In this document: in pieces, positions 9,899-22,376 of the stretch
How the letters are laid out: every line of letters starts with the position of its first letter
Position numbering within the stretch: the stretch's first letter is position 1
NCBI GenBank assembly: GCA_001275005.1
Contig: JWZX01003398.1
Span: 1 to 64,000, forward strand
Origin: Chrysochromulina tobinii
Taxonomy: Eukaryota > Haptophyta > Prymnesiales > Chrysochromulinaceae
Direction: 5' to 3'
Length of the DNA: 64,000 bases
Notes under the pieces: model-generated
What the model was told of the DNA's origin: nothing
The model's input: only the letters and a program-made list of their open reading frames with translations
Database searches by the model: none
Program-made: the position numbers and the translations under genes

Positions 9899-11788
9899 AT
9901 GAGCCACAATGGCGAGGCTGCGTCGCCGACCGCTCCTCCCCCTCCTCCCGCTCCTCCCGCTCCGCCTCCGCGCGATGGCGGCCGCGACGAGGGTGAGATT
10001 CCGCTGCCGCGGCGTCATGACGACCGGGACGACGACAACCGCCGGCGTGACGACCGGCGCGACGACCGGCGCGACTACGACCGGCGCCGCGAATACGACC
10101 GACGCGAGGACTACCGGCGGCGGGACGACCACTACTCGCGTGACCGTCGCGATGATCGCGGACGCTACGACGACCGCGAAGACCGCGGACGCTACGATGA
10201 TCGCGATCGGCGCGACCGGCGCGACGACCGGTACGACCGCGACCGACGCGACGCCCGTGCGGACGCCGAGGCGCGCGTTTCGCGTGGTGGGCTGCTATGC
10301 GACGACGACGACGACCGCGGCGGCAATTTGACCCGCTCCAAAGACGACCGGCGGAGTGACCGCGATCGCGATGATGACCATGAGCGCGACCGCGACCGGC
10401 GGCGGAAGCGCAACATGTGGGACGACACGGGTGGCCGTGACCATACAGAGCTCGCGCAGGCGCAGGCGACACACCTGGCGATGACGCAGATGTGGGCGCA
10501 GGCGAATCCGTCGCTCATGATGGCTGGTCCTGTGCAGCCTTCCGGTCGCAAGCAGCGCGAGCTGTACGTGGGCAACCTCGCTGTGGGTATCGTCAACCAG
10601 GACATGCTGAAGGAGTTCTTCTCCTCAATCCTCACCCTGTGCCCGGGCTACTCTCCAACTATGGGTCCGCCGGTGGCGGTGGTGCAGCTGAGCGGTGAGG
10701 GCAAGTTCGCCTTCGTCGAGTTCCGCGACGAGCTCATCGCCGTCACCGCGCTGCAGCTCGACAAGGTGGAATTCGCGGGACGGCCGCTCAACATCGGTCG
10801 TCCAGCCGGCTATATGCCAGCCCCGGGCGTGCCGCTGCCGGCGCCGCTGCCGCTGCCGCCTGGGATCATGCCCGGGATGCCGAGCATGCCCCGCGCCGCG
10901 GCGCCTGACCCGGCCGCCGCCGCCGCCGTCGCCGCGCTCGTCGGAGGCAGCTTGCAAAACCCTCTGGGCGTCGGCATGGGTGGCGTGGTCACCCCCTCTG
11001 CCTCCCTGGCGGCAGCGAATGCGAGCCACCAGGCCAGCCGCAAGCAGCGCGAGCTGTACATTGGCAACCTGCCAACGAATGGAGGCATGCCTATGATCGC
11101 GGCCTCGCAGCTCAAGGAGCTCTTCCGCGCCCCGATGCTCACGATGCCTAATATGGACGAGAGCGCTGGACCCGTCGTCATCAACGTGGACCTGTCGACC
11201 GACGGCAAGTTCGCCTTCGTTGAGTTTCGTGACGAGACGATCTGCACGATCGCGCTCACTCTCTTCGACAAGATGGAGGTGTGTGGCCGTGCCCTCAACG
11301 TTGGCCGTCCGCGCGGCTACGTCGACCCCACCCAGCCGCTCGGAGGCATGTTCGGCGGCGGCCTGCTTGGCACCGCGGCGACTGCGGGGCTCCTGGCGCC
11401 GAGCCAGGCCCTCCCGATGGCGCCCAGCCTGGTGCCGTCGGGGCTCGCGGCGCTTAACACGACGCTCCCGCCGCCGCCGCCCGGGCCGCCCCCCACGCGC
11501 TGCGTCAAGCTCGAAGGCATGCTAACGGCCGAGATGCTCTCGGACGACCAAGAATACACCGAGATTTGCGACGACATCAAGACCGAGTGTGAGACGAACG
11601 GGCCGGTGACCGAGATGAAGGTCGTGCGCACCGGCCCGATGGCGGGAGTCGCCTTCGTTAAGTTCGAGATGCTCGTGGCTGCCGCCAAGGCGCGCGAATC
11701 GCTCGACAAGCGCCAGTTTGATGGCAACACGGTGAAAGCCTCTTTCGTGAGCGAGGAGGTCATGGCGGCTGTGGTCCATGAAGGCTGA
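9899..11788 (+). CDS. U2AF2: splicing factor U2AF large subunit
   Basis: This factor recognises the polypyrimidine tract during 3' splice-site selection. ATG 9899 (MSHNGEAASPT) gives 629 residues. An N-terminal Arg/Asp-rich region stands in for the usual RS domain. KRNMWDDT (Trp near residue 174) matches the ligand motif that binds the small U2AF subunit. RRM1 starts near residue 220 (RELYVGNLAVG, with RNP1 GKFAFVEF). A second RRM starts near 384 (RELYIGNLPTN, RNP1 again GKFAFVEF). The C-terminal UHM-type RRM starts near 535 (RCVKLEGMLTAEML, EICDDIKTEC, GVAFVKFE). The linkers are unusually long and Ala/Pro/Gly-rich. The second RRM resembles the first far more than the usual second RRM of this protein. 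Confidence 0.95.
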   Translation: MSHNGEAASPTAPPPPPAPPAPPPRDGGRDEGEIPLPRRHDDRDDDNRRRDDRRDDRRDYDRRREYDRREDYRRRDDHYSRDRRDDRGRYDDREDRGRYDDRDRRDRRDDRYDRDRRDARADAEARVSRGGLLCDDDDDRGGNLTRSKDDRRSDRDRDDDHERDRDRRRKRNMWDDTGGRDHTELAQAQATHLAMTQMWAQANPSLMMAGPVQPSGRKQRELYVGNLAVGIVNQDMLKEFFSSILTLCPGYSPTMGPPVAVVQLSGEGKFAFVEFRDELIAVTALQLDKVEFAGRPLNIGRPAGYMPAPGVPLPAPLPLPPGIMPGMPSMPRAAAPDPAAAAAVAALVGGSLQNPLGVGMGGVVTPSASLAAANASHQASRKQRELYIGNLPTNGGMPMIAASQLKELFRAPMLTMPNMDESAGPVVINVDLSTDGKFAFVEFRDETICTIALTLFDKMEVCGRALNVGRPRGYVDPTQPLGGMFGGGLLGTAATAGLLAPSQALPMAPSLVPSGLAALNTTLPPPPPGPPPTRCVKLEGMLTAEMLSDDQEYTEICDDIKTECETNGPVTEMKVVRTGPMAGVAFVKFEMLVAAAKARESLDKRQFDGNTVKASFVSEEVMAAVVHEG

Positions 11789-12433
11789 CAGGCCGAGGCG
11801 CGAGGCGAGGCTGACGGGGCCGGAAGGCTGACGCGGGCCGAGGCGATGACGGAGGCGAGGCGATCCGATGGTCGCGCGAGGACGCGAGCAAATTATGAGC
11901 GGCGGTAGGGGCGTCGCTGCGATGCGATGGCACGCTGATGCAGGGGAGAGATGCGAGGTGTGCCTCTCATGCAATGTTCCGATAATGTTCCGATGGACAA
12001 AACGGGATGGGCCCGCTGGCTGCGTGACGCTGTGTGTGCTGCCCGTGGTGCCGACGCTCGCGTCGCGTCGCGCTGTGCGCATGGATTATCGGTACGATTT
12101 CTGTCGCAAGCGTTAAACTCATAAAACGCGTCACCCTTCCTGTTCCGCATCGCGTGAGATCGCGATCCTCGCCGCGCACACAATTCGCCGTCAACGACAA
12201 CCTCACACATATCGGGCACGCGGCACGGCCCCCGTGAGCTCGAGATCATCACCGCACCTGAGTCTTCTCCGCGTAGAACCCGAGCAAGATCGCCGCCGCG
12301 GCGCTTCCGTGACCCTCTCGCTATACCGCGCTCACTCATGGCCATATCACACAGCACGCATGGCCGTCTCACACAACGCCCCATTACACACGGGATGGAC
12401 CCCTCAGCTGTCCGGCAGCCTCCCAAGAGCTCA
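11789..12433. other. convergent intergenic region
   Basis: This 645-bp gap separates the 3' ends of U2AF2 (+) and the giant repeat gene (-). The first 90 bp hold degenerate gaggcgaggcgag-type repeats. No gene or RNA is recognised. Confidence 0.55.
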
Positions 12434-15400
12434 CTAATCTTTCAGCGCCTTGCCCCCCGTCGCCGCCAGCACCACGTCCTCCTCGTCATCGTCGCCAAGC
12501 AGGTTGGCGAGGAAGCCGGTCACTTTGGCGCCCGGACCCATCGGTGTCACCCCCTTGTACTTGTCGCACGCGGTGCGCGCGACGCACACGGGCAGCTCGT
12601 CGGGCAGCAGGCCTGACGAGGGCGTCGCCGCGGACGCGTAGAAGGCGGCCCTGGCTTGTGGCTCGGTTAGGCGCACCACGTAGCCGTCCACCATGATGTC
12701 CGAGAAGAGCAGCTTGCCCTCGAGCGTCTTCAGCCACTGATCCAGTTCGAGGAAGGGTCGGCCAGCCGAAACGAGCTCGTAGAACTGCGAGAGCTTCTCG
12801 AGCTGTGCACCGAGGGCGGCCTGCACCTCGGGCAGCGGCAGCGTCGTCTCGGCAAACTCTTGCGCGTACGTGTCGTGGCGCGCGTTGGGCAGCACCAGAT
12901 TGGTGAGCATGTCGGAGAGGCAGCCGGGCAACGGCACCTCCTCTCCAAATTTGTCCGCATTCTTCTGGTCCTTTCCGAGGCGCATGCCGTACTGCGGGTT
13001 GGCGCGGAAGAAGGAGATGCGCACGAGCATCGTGAGGAACTCATGCAGCTCGAGCACCGTGTCGTTCGAGCCCGCGTTCGCCTTGGTGAACTGGCCCGAC
13101 ATGGTGTCGAAGCTATACATGTCGGTGATCAGGCCGGCCTCGATGACGAAATCGTGGAACTCCTCCATGTCCATCTCGGTGGCCGAGCCCTCGAGTGACG
13201 AAGCTGCGTATGCCCTGAAGATGGAGGTGAGCGACTCGAGGTTACCCGCAAGCACGTCGTGCACGTCCTTCTCCCAGAGCGGGAAACCCGGCAGCGCCGA
13301 GAGCTGCAGCATCTCCCACGTCATCAGCCACTCGCGGTGCACCTCAGGCGAGACACCCTTGGGCGGCGCCGCCGCAGGCGTGTAGCGCTCGGCCGTGATG
13401 TACGTGGCCGCCGTGATCACCTGATCCTCGTTGAGGTCGCCGAGAATGTTGGCGATCATCGCCGCCACCTTCTCGCCCACCTTGATCTGCTCGACGGCGC
13501 GGTACTTGTCGCAGCCGCAGCGCGCGATGCACTCGAGCAGCTCGTCAAAGTCGAGCGTCGTGTCGTCGACCGCGCCGCCCGTCTCCTTCTGCGAGTTGAC
13601 GAAGGCCGCCTTGCACTGCGGCACCGACAGCCGGCACTTGAACTCGGTGCCCACGCGGTCGTCGCCCACGATGTCGGAGCCCTGCGTGCACGTGAAGGTG
13701 CCAATGACGTTGAGCGCCTGCAGCGTGGACACCCATTGGTTGATGCCCACTTTCTGGTTGTCGTCGAGCGGGATGGTCGCGTACCACGCCTGCAGGCGCG
13801 GCCGCCCCTCGGCGAGGGCTGCCTGCACCTCGGGCATCTGCATCGTCTTGGCGCGGAACTCGGCCGCGTCGTCGCGGTGCGCCTTGGGCAGAATGGCCTC
13901 GCGCAGCGTCTTCTCGAGGCAGAAGGGCACGGGGTAAATGGTGTCCTGGTGCTCCATCGTGAGCTCGCCGTACTCGGGGTTGATGCGGCCGAAGCTGACG
14001 CGCGTGATCACGTTGAGGAACTCGTATAGCACGAGCTCCGAGTTGGCCGCGGGGCCGGCGAGGCCCTTGCCTGACTTGTCGGCCTTGGTGAAGCACTCCT
14101 TCATCTGGTTGAAGGTGTACACGGCCGGCTCCGCGCCCTTCATAATGGCCAGCTTCGTCTCGAGGCCGCAGTCGATGACGAAGTCGTGGAACTCCTCCAT
14201 GTCCATTGTCCTCGACGAGTCGCTCGTCGCCGTCTCGCCGAGCGACTTGCAATAGGAGCGGAAGATGGAGGCGAGCTCCTTGAAGTTGGCGTGCAGCAGG
14301 TCGTGCACCTCCGCCTCCCACAGCGGGAAGCCGTACAGGCCCATCAGGTCGAGCTGCTTGAACTCGGCAAGGAAAGCTGCGTGCTCCTCGGGCGTCTCGT
14401 CCTTGAGCGGCTGCGACTCAGACACGTCATAGCGCACCGCGCGGATGTACGTCGCCTGGCGCATGCAATCCTCCTCCGAGGCCTCGCCGAAGAAGTTCAT
14501 GCAGAAGGCTTTCACCTTCTGCGAGTTCTCCATCTGCTTGACAGCCGAGTATTTGGCCACGGCCATGCGCGCGATGCACTCGAGCCACTCGTCGAAGTCG
14601 AGCACCGAGGCCGAGCTGACGGCGTCGCCCTTGCCGACCGTGAGCTGCTCGGTGCTTTGCGAGTCCATGAAGGCGGCCTTGCACGTGGGGATCGAGAGGC
14701 GCATCTTGATGTTGCCCTTGGTCGACTCGTCGCCGGTGATCTCGGACATCTGCTCGATCTCCCACTCGCCCACGATGTCCTGCCGGTCGAGCACGCGCAG
14801 CCACTCGTCGAAGCCGAGCTTGTCCGAGACAAGGCCCTTGCCCTCGGAATCGTCGAGCACCTTCTTATCGTACCATTCCTTGAGCTTGGGCTTGTAGTTC
14901 TCGAGGACGGCAAGCAGCTTCGGGTCGTTCATCTCCTTGTTGCGGAAGGCGGCGGAGTTCTCGCGCTTGGCGCGTGGCAGGATGATCTCGTTGAGCACCG
15001 TCGAGAGTGCGAGGGCGACCGGCACGAGCTCGTCCTTGTTGCCGTGCAACCCAAAATTCGGGTTGGCGCGCCAGAAGGAGATGCGCACGAGCATGTTGAG
15101 GAACTCGTACAGCACGAGCTCCGCGTCCTTCTTGGCCTCCTCGCCGAGCGCTGTGCCCTTGACCTTCTTCGGAGCCGCAGCGTCGCGCGCCCACTGCGGC
15201 TTGTCGTTGCCACGCGACTGCGCGTCGCGCTTCTCGTCCTGACGCTGCGCGCGCACCTGCGCCGTGTTGGTCGCGTTCGCCTTGATGAACTGCGTCGACA
15301 TGACGTCGAACTTGTACTGCTTGGTCTCGAGGCCGACGTCGACGACGAAGTCGTGGAATTCGTCCATCGACATCTCCATCGCGTCCTCGGCGCTGTCCTC

Positions 15401-18400
15401 CGAGATGGAGCGCGTGTACGCGAGGAAGATGAGCTGCAGCTCCTTGAAGAGGGGGTGCATGATGTCGTGCACCTCCTTCTCCCAGATCGGCCACAGGTGC
15501 ACGTCCATGATCTCCATACGCGACCAGCAGTCGAGCCACTTGTCGAGGTCCGCCTGCGACTCGCCCTTGAGCGGCTTCGTCTCCTTGGCATCGTACCGCT
15601 TGGCGTGGATGTACGTCGCCTCAATGACGACCTCGTCGGGGGTCTTCTCGCCGAGCAGGTTCTGCAAGAAGCCCTGCACCGCGAGCGCGGGAGAGACCTC
15701 GCGCACGGCGCGGTACTTGTCGATGCCGAGGCGCGCACAGCACTCGAGGAACTCCTCAAAGTCGAGCACGGCGAGCGCATCGGTGCCCGAGCTCTGGGCG
15801 GCGCCGATCTGGTCCGACGGCTGGGAGTCCATGAAGGCCATCTTGACCTGCGGCATCGAGAGGCGCCACTTGTACTCGGTCTTGCACGCGGGGTCGCCGG
15901 TGATGTCCGACTCGCGGTAGCACTGCCAGATACCGACGAGATCCTTCTCGTCGCAGACGCGCATCCACTGCTCCATGCTGAGCTTGTCGGTGATGTCGGT
16001 CTGCTTCGAGTCATCCGAGGTGGCCTCGTTGTACCAGGTCTTGAGTTTGGGACGGTACTCGTCGAGCACCTTGAGGACTGAGAGCTCGGTCATCACCGTC
16101 TCGCGGAAGACGGCCGACGTGTCCTTGCGCGCGCGCGGCAGGATCTCATCCTCGATCATCGTCTGCAGGCAGCCGTTGTCGTGCATGCCCGAGCCGGGGT
16201 AGTTGCACAGGTGGACCACCGCCTTCTTGTTGCCGTAGTTGCCAAAGGTCGGGTTGGCGCGCTGGAAGGCGATGCGCACGAGGAGACCGATGAACTCGTA
16301 CAGCACGAGCTCCTGGTCCTTCTTGGCCTCCTGCCCGTCGTTGGTGCCCTTGACCTTTGCGACGACCTCGGTCGTGCGCCCGTCCTGCTTGGTGGCGGAG
16401 GTGCGGCGAGACTCCGCGTGCTGATCCCGCACCGCCCCGCTGTTGGTGGCGTTCGCCTTGATGAAGTTGTTGGTCATCAGGTCGAAGTTGACCTGCTTCG
16501 TCTCGAGGCCGCACTCATCGATGAAGTCGTGGAACTCGGCCATCTCCATCTCCATCGCGTCCTCAGCCGAGCCGGAGCCGAGCAGCGAGCGGCAGTAGGC
16601 GAGGAAGATGAGGGTGAGCTCGGCAAAGTGCTTCTGCAGAATGTCGTGCACGCCCTTTTCCCAGAGCGGGAAGTAGTACATGTCCGAGATCTCGAGCCGC
16701 TGCCACACCTCGAGCCACTTCTTGTGCTCCTTGAGCGACTGTCCGGGCAACGTCTGCGAGTAGCGCTTCCAGTTGTAGCGCTCCGCCTTGATGAGCGTCG
16801 CCGTGTTCATGCACTCCTCCGTGTTCTCCTCGCCGAGCAGGTTCTTGCAGAACGAGGTGATCATCACGGCGGCCGACATCTGGCGGATGGGCTTGTACTT
16901 GTCGAGCGCGCAGCGCGCGATGCACTCCTTGAACTCGTCAAACTCGAGCGTGGTCATCGCGTCCGTGTCCTTGGCCTGGCCTACGGTGAGCTGGTCGAGC
17001 GATTGCGAGTTGATGAAGGCGAACTTGGCCTGCGGCAGCGAGAGGGAGATCTTGAACTTGTTGCGGCAGCGCTCATCGCCGGTGATCTCGGAGTCCTGGA
17101 AGATCTCCCAGTTGCCCACGCCGTTGCCCGGCGTGTAGCCCTGCGCGCGCGCATCGGCGCCCCAGCCCTTCTTGAGCAGGTCTTGCCACTGCTGGTACTG
17201 GAGCTTGCGGCCCTCGCCACGGAGGAACATGGACTGCGTGTGCACGTCGAACCACTCCTTGAGGCGCTTCTCATAGCGGGAGAGCGCCGTGAGCATCGAC
17301 TTGTCGCCCGCGAGACGCTCCTTGAAGAGAGCCGAGTCGTCGCGCTTGGCGTTGGGCAGCACGACTTCGTGTAGCATCTGATGCAGGCAGTCGGGCAGCG
17401 GCACGAGCTTGTTCGCGAGCTTGTTGATGCCGTGGAAGGGGTTGGCACGCCAGAAGCCGATGCGGATGAGCACCTCGACGAACTCGTAGAGCACGAGCTC
17501 CTGATCCATTTCGTCCTCGCGGCCCTTGTTGGCCGACTTGGAACGTTTGTTGGTCTGCGCCATGGCCTTCGAGGCCGAGCCCACGCCCTCCATCTTGGCC
17601 GCGGAGGTGCCCGCCTCCTGCTTGCGCTGCTGCATGACGGCGTTCGAGTTGAGCGCGTTGGCCTTCTTGAACATGTTGCACATGACGTCGAACTTGAGGT
17701 CCTTGGTCTCGAGCCCAACGTCCTTGACGAGGTCCTTGAACTCGGTCATGGTCATCTCGACGGCGTCCTCGGCCGTGGTCGAGCCGCCAATCGACTTGGC
17801 GTAGTGCGCGAAGATGTTGGTCAGGTCCTGGAAGCACTCCTGCAGGCAGTCGAAGACGCCCTTCTCCCAGAGCGGGAAGTAGTGCAGGTCGGCGATCTCG
17901 ATGTTCTGCCAGCAGTCGCACCACTTGCGGTGCGCCGCGAGCGACTGGCCGGGCAGCGGCTTCGAGAGCTTCCAGTTGTAGCGCTCCGCGTGGATGTAGG
18001 TCGCATCACGGATGACAGCCTCGTCCGTCTTCTCACCAAGAATGTTCTGGAAGACGCCGCGCACGCCGTCGGCGAGCGACATGAGCTTGATCTCGCCGTA
18101 CTTGTCGCGCGCGCAGCGCGAGAGGCACTCGAGGAACTCGCCGTAGTCGAGGGTGGCCATCGCGTCGTTGTCACCCGCGTCGCCCGCAGCCATCTGCTCG
18201 AGCGACTGCGAGTTGAGGAACGCGTACTTGGCCTCGAGGATCGTGAGGCGGCAGGTATACTTCTCCTTGCACCGCTCGTCGCCCGTGATGTCCGACTCGC
18301 GTTGGACGGTGCAGTCGCCCACGAATGCGCCCTCGGGTAGGCCGGCGCCCTCGCCCACTTTGGTTTGGACTTTTGCCTTCTCCATGTGCTTCGAGCCCTT

Positions 18401-21400
18401 CTTCTTCGTGAACTGAAGGAAGCCGCGCGCGATGTCCATCCAGGTCTCCATCGAGAGCTTGTTGTCGATCTTGCCCTTGACGGCGGTGAGGAGGTTGACC
18501 TCCTGGTAGTAGAAGGTGAGCTTCGAGCGGTACTCCTCGAAGACAGCCTGCACCTCGGCGTCCTGCGCGATCTCGTCGCGGAAGAGCGACGACATGTCCT
18601 GCTTCGCGTTCGGGATCAGCACCTCCTCGAGCATCTTCTTGAGGCAGCCCGGCAGCTCGACGAGCTTGGCCTTGTTGTCGTACTGGCCGTGCTTCGGGTT
18701 GGCGCGCAGGAAGGCGATACGCACGAGGCAGCCGAGGAACTCGGTCAGGGTCAGTCGGTTGTCGGGCTTCTTGATCTTCATCGAGCCTGGCTCGGGGTAG
18801 TCCGAGGAGAAGCGATCGCAAGTGAGGTGCTTGGGCAGCTCCTGGAATTTGGTCTCGCCCTTCTTGCCGTCGTGCGCCGAGCGCGCGGCCTGGCGGGCGA
18901 TCTCCTCGAGCTCGCGTTGCACCTGGACGTTACGGCGGCCGGCCATGCGTTCCATGAAGACGGTGGCCGAGTCGGACGCGTTTGCCTTGGCGAACACGTT
19001 GGTCATCGTCGTGAAGTTGATCATGCGCGTCTCAAGCTTCGAGTCCTTGATGAAGTCGTGGAACTCCTCGAGCTCCATCTCGAGCGCGTCGGCGGCCGAG
19101 TCGATGCCCGAGATGCCCTTGGTGTAGTGCGAGAAGATGCGCATCAGCACAGAAAAGTGCCCCTGCAGCGTGTCGTGCACGCCCTTCTCCCAGAGCGGAA
19201 AGTGGTGGATGTCGACGAGCACCATGTTCTCCCAGCACTGGCACCAGAGCTTGTGCTGCGCGGGCGAGAAGCCGGGGAGCATCTTGGTCTGCTTCTGCCA
19301 GTCGTACCGGTCCGCCTTGATCACGGTGGCCTCCCACATGCACATCTCGGGCGACTTTTCGAAGAAGAGGTTTTGGATCCACGAGCGCACGGCGTCCGCC
19401 ATGGTCATCGCCTTGCGGTTGTGCGAGGGCAGGTACGTCGTGAGCATGTGCTCGTACATGTTGACCGCGCAGCGGCAGATGCATTCGAGGAGCTCACTGA
19501 AGTCGAGTGTGGCGATGTCCGACGAGTCGGCATCGACCTCGCCACCCTCGACCTGCTCAACCGACTGCGAGCGCAGGAAATTCCAGCGGCACTGCGGGAT
19601 CGAGAGCTTCGCCTTGAAGGTCATCTGGTTCTTCTTGGCGGTCCGCTCGTCGCCCGTGATCTGCGACTCCTGCGAGAGGTACCACTCGCCCACCATCTTG
19701 GGGCACGGCGGCTTGGCGCCGCGCGCCCCCTGCGTGTCCGCGTCGGGCCCGTCCATGAGCTCCACCCACCTCTTGTATGTAATCTTCGGGTTCGGGTTGA
19801 GCGTGGAGCGCTCCTTGCGCAGGATGGGGCGCAGCCACGCCTGCAGGCGGTCGCGGTACTCCGTGAGCACGCCCTGCGTGGCCGCATCTGCCTGAAGCAC
19901 TTTCTTGAACTCGCCCGAGGTGTCACGGCGCGCGTTGGGCAGGATGCACTCCTCGAGCAGGATCTGAGTCGACTCGGGCACCGGCGTGAGGTCCTTCTTG
20001 TTGTACTTGGAGCCCCACTGCGGGTTGGCGCGCCAGAAGGCGATGCGCACGAGCAGGTTGATGAACTCAAAGAGGTTGAGCTGCGCGTCGACCTCCTTGG
20101 CGACCCGAGCGCCCTTGGACGAGTCGGTGACCTTGCGGTCCTGCTGCGCCTTGAGCGCCTTGTCGCGCACCGTCATCTGGCCGCCGATGGTGCCAAACTT
20201 GGGCGCCTTGTTGCGCTCCGAGGAGCCCGACGTGGCGACCTTGGCCTGCGAGTTGGCCGTCGTGAAGTGGCGCGTGAGCTCGTCGATCTTAAACTCCTTC
20301 GTGCAGATGTCGCAGTCCTTGGCGACCGAGAGCATCTCCATCAGCCCGATGCGCGTCGCGTTGCCGATGTTCTCGGAGCCTGCGATCGAAGCGCCGCAGT
20401 AGTACAGGAAGATGGCCTGGAGCTCGGGGAAGGCGCTCTGCAGCACGTCGTGCAGCTGCGTCTCCCAGAGCGGGTAGCCGTACAGATCCTTGAAGGTCAT
20501 GTTCTTCCAGCAGACGAGCCAGTTCTTCTGCACGGCCGCCTTGACCTTCTCGTCGTACGCCGAGGCGCCCTCCATGTCGTCGCCCACCGAGAAGGTCGCC
20601 GCGTCGAGCACCTCGAGCTCCGTCGCCTCGTTGAGCACGTTCTTGAGCATGCCTTCGATTCGCTTTGCGAAGGTCATGTCCATGACCGTCATGTACTTCT
20701 TGTCGCCGCAGCGCGCGAGCGCCTCGAGCATGGCGGGCAGCTCGTAGTTGGGCATGTTCACGGCGAGATCCTGCGCGGTCTGCGAGTCCATGAAGGCGTG
20801 ACGCGCCTGCAGCTCGGTCAGCGACGACTTGTGTGTGACAAGGATACCACTCGCTTGGGTGGCGTCGAGGGTACGGATGCCGAGCGAGCCAGTCTCCTCG
20901 AGAGCGGCAATGTACTGCGTGAACACGTCCGTGTTCGTCTTCTCCGCCTTCTCGTGCAGCTTTTGGAGCCACGCCGCCGTCTTCTCCGAGTACGAGTCCA
21001 TCACAGCCTTGGCCTCAGCATCGCCCTTGAGAACCGCCGTGAACTCGGTCTTGTTGCCGGTCTTCATCTTGGGCAGGAACTCGGTCATCATGTTTGTCAC
21101 GCACTGCAGCAGCGGCACGGTCTCCTGGGTCATTTTGGGCGCGCCTGGCAGCTGCGGCGTGTATCGCGGGTTCTCGCGGTAGAAGGCCAAGTTGATGAGC
21201 AGCGTCAGGAATTGCTCGACGCCGAGCGACGTGCCATCCTCCGAATCAAGACCAATGCCCTTGGCGCCGCCCTTGAGGTTGAAGAGGCGAGTCATCTGGG
21301 TAATGTCGTACACCTTCAGCTCAAGGCGCGCATCCTTGATGAGCTGCTTGAAGCCAGCTGCGCGGTGCACGGGTGGCAGGGTGGTATGGGTGAGCGGTGT

Positions 21401-21896
21401 GGCGGCGGCGGTGGCATGACTCACAGTGCAAGGGGCGCTGCGGCGCCGTGTGTTCAGCAAAGGAAAAGGGAGATGGGGCGTAATGCATGGAGACGCAAGA
21501 CGAGGCAGTGATGGCACGGTAGTTGCTTGCCCCCTCAAGGGGCGCTCCCACGTGAGCTTGGGCCAAGTGGCTGAGCGCACCAAGCTTGCAGCGTGTCGCC
21601 ATCTCCATGGTCTTGCAATCCGAGAATTTGCAGCAGTGCGCGAACACCTCGATGAGCTGCTTGTACTTGCTGCTCAGGATCTCAATGATTTGCGCTGGAT
21701 CGGCGACCGGAAGGCCATCGAAGCTGACCTGCTGGAGCACCTCTTCCTTCGTCTTTGCCGGCGCAAACGTCTGCACCTCGTCGGTGGGCTCGGTGGTCGC
21801 AGCGACGATCGAAGTCGTGCCACTCTCTCCTTTCTTGGCTGAGGTAGGCTTCTTACCCGGCGAAGGCTTCGATGCCGAGGCGGGCTTGGGTGCCAT
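12434..21896 (-). CDS. giant protein of eight degenerate EF-hand-like repeats
   Basis: Two exons, 21896-21581 and 21357-12434, join in phase across a 223-nt GT-AG intron to give about 3079 residues (MAPKPASASKPSPGKK start). After a Lys/Pro/Ser-rich head, a unit of about 350-440 residues is repeated eight times. Each unit contains, in order, an EF-like helix pair (MEMEEFHDFVID...F.KAN), a block like LYEFLNMLVRISFWRANP, an NAKRD-type helix, SEITGDER, LSIPQ.K.AF.DSQS, LDFDEFLECIARCA.DKY, LLGE, ATYI.A.RY and FPLWEKGVHDVL. The FPLWEK-type block recurs seven times, at about 13.28, 14.31, 15.48, 16.66, 17.87, 19.19 and 20.46 kb. The last unit is truncated. Canonical D-x-D-x-D-G calcium loops are not seen. 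EF-related, axonemal or cytoskeletal scaffolds are possible relatives, but the function is unknown. Confidence 0.85.
21358..21580 (-). other. intron 1 of the giant repeat gene
   Basis: Donor gtgcgctcag and acceptor caccgcgcag restore the phase exactly, giving ATRCKL followed by AGFKQLIKDARLE. They complete the first helix pair of the repeat. No duplicated flank is seen here, unlike the introner-like introns elsewhere in the window. Confidence 0.85.
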
Positions 21897-22376
21897 GTTC
21901 GCGGCGACCCCAAGCAGAGGCTTCGCGTGCCAGCCTGCCAAAAGTGCCGGCCCAAAGAGAAATACTTCGTTTCGCTGCGTTGGCACCGTGAATTGGGAAA
22001 AACGGGAAACCCGGAAGGTGGTCGAAACGGCCCTTTCATGCTGTCAGTCCAGACAGAAGTTAAGTCGCGGTCCCCCCGCGCTCACTAGCCTACTGCAAGG
22101 GAGGGGGGGGATGATTGTGTAAACTGTGAAGGGCACGCTCTCGACACCGCGGACCGCGCGCGACCGCGGCACGGTCCATGTTTGTTGACTCGTGTGAACC
22201 CGTTTTCTTCTCACGAAAAGCTGATCGTCGCACATTGTCCTCTTTCTGTGCAAGTTCTTGGAAAATGGATTTCCAAAGTCTACCGTCGCGACTCTCGGGC
22301 AAAGCGCGCCCGGGCCTCGCCCATTTCCGCTTTTGCTCGATCGGGAAAGCTCGATCGAGGTCCTTTCTCTCCGCCC
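21897..22376. other. divergent promoter region
   Basis: This 480-bp region lies between the giant repeat gene (-) and the SET gene (+). It contains a short G run near 22095-22108. No gene is recognised. Confidence 0.5.

Noticed and set aside
18365-21511. A 1048-codon plus-strand frame antisense to the giant repeat gene
   Set aside because: It is the mirror of highly GC-biased third positions in the minus-strand gene. The protein is Arg/Leu/His/Val-rich with no domain, and the minus frame has clear repeats.
21358-21580. Introner-like origin of the giant gene's intron
   Set aside because: The first bases of the intron (gtgcgctc) do not match the start of the next exon (ctggcttc), and the core end is absent.
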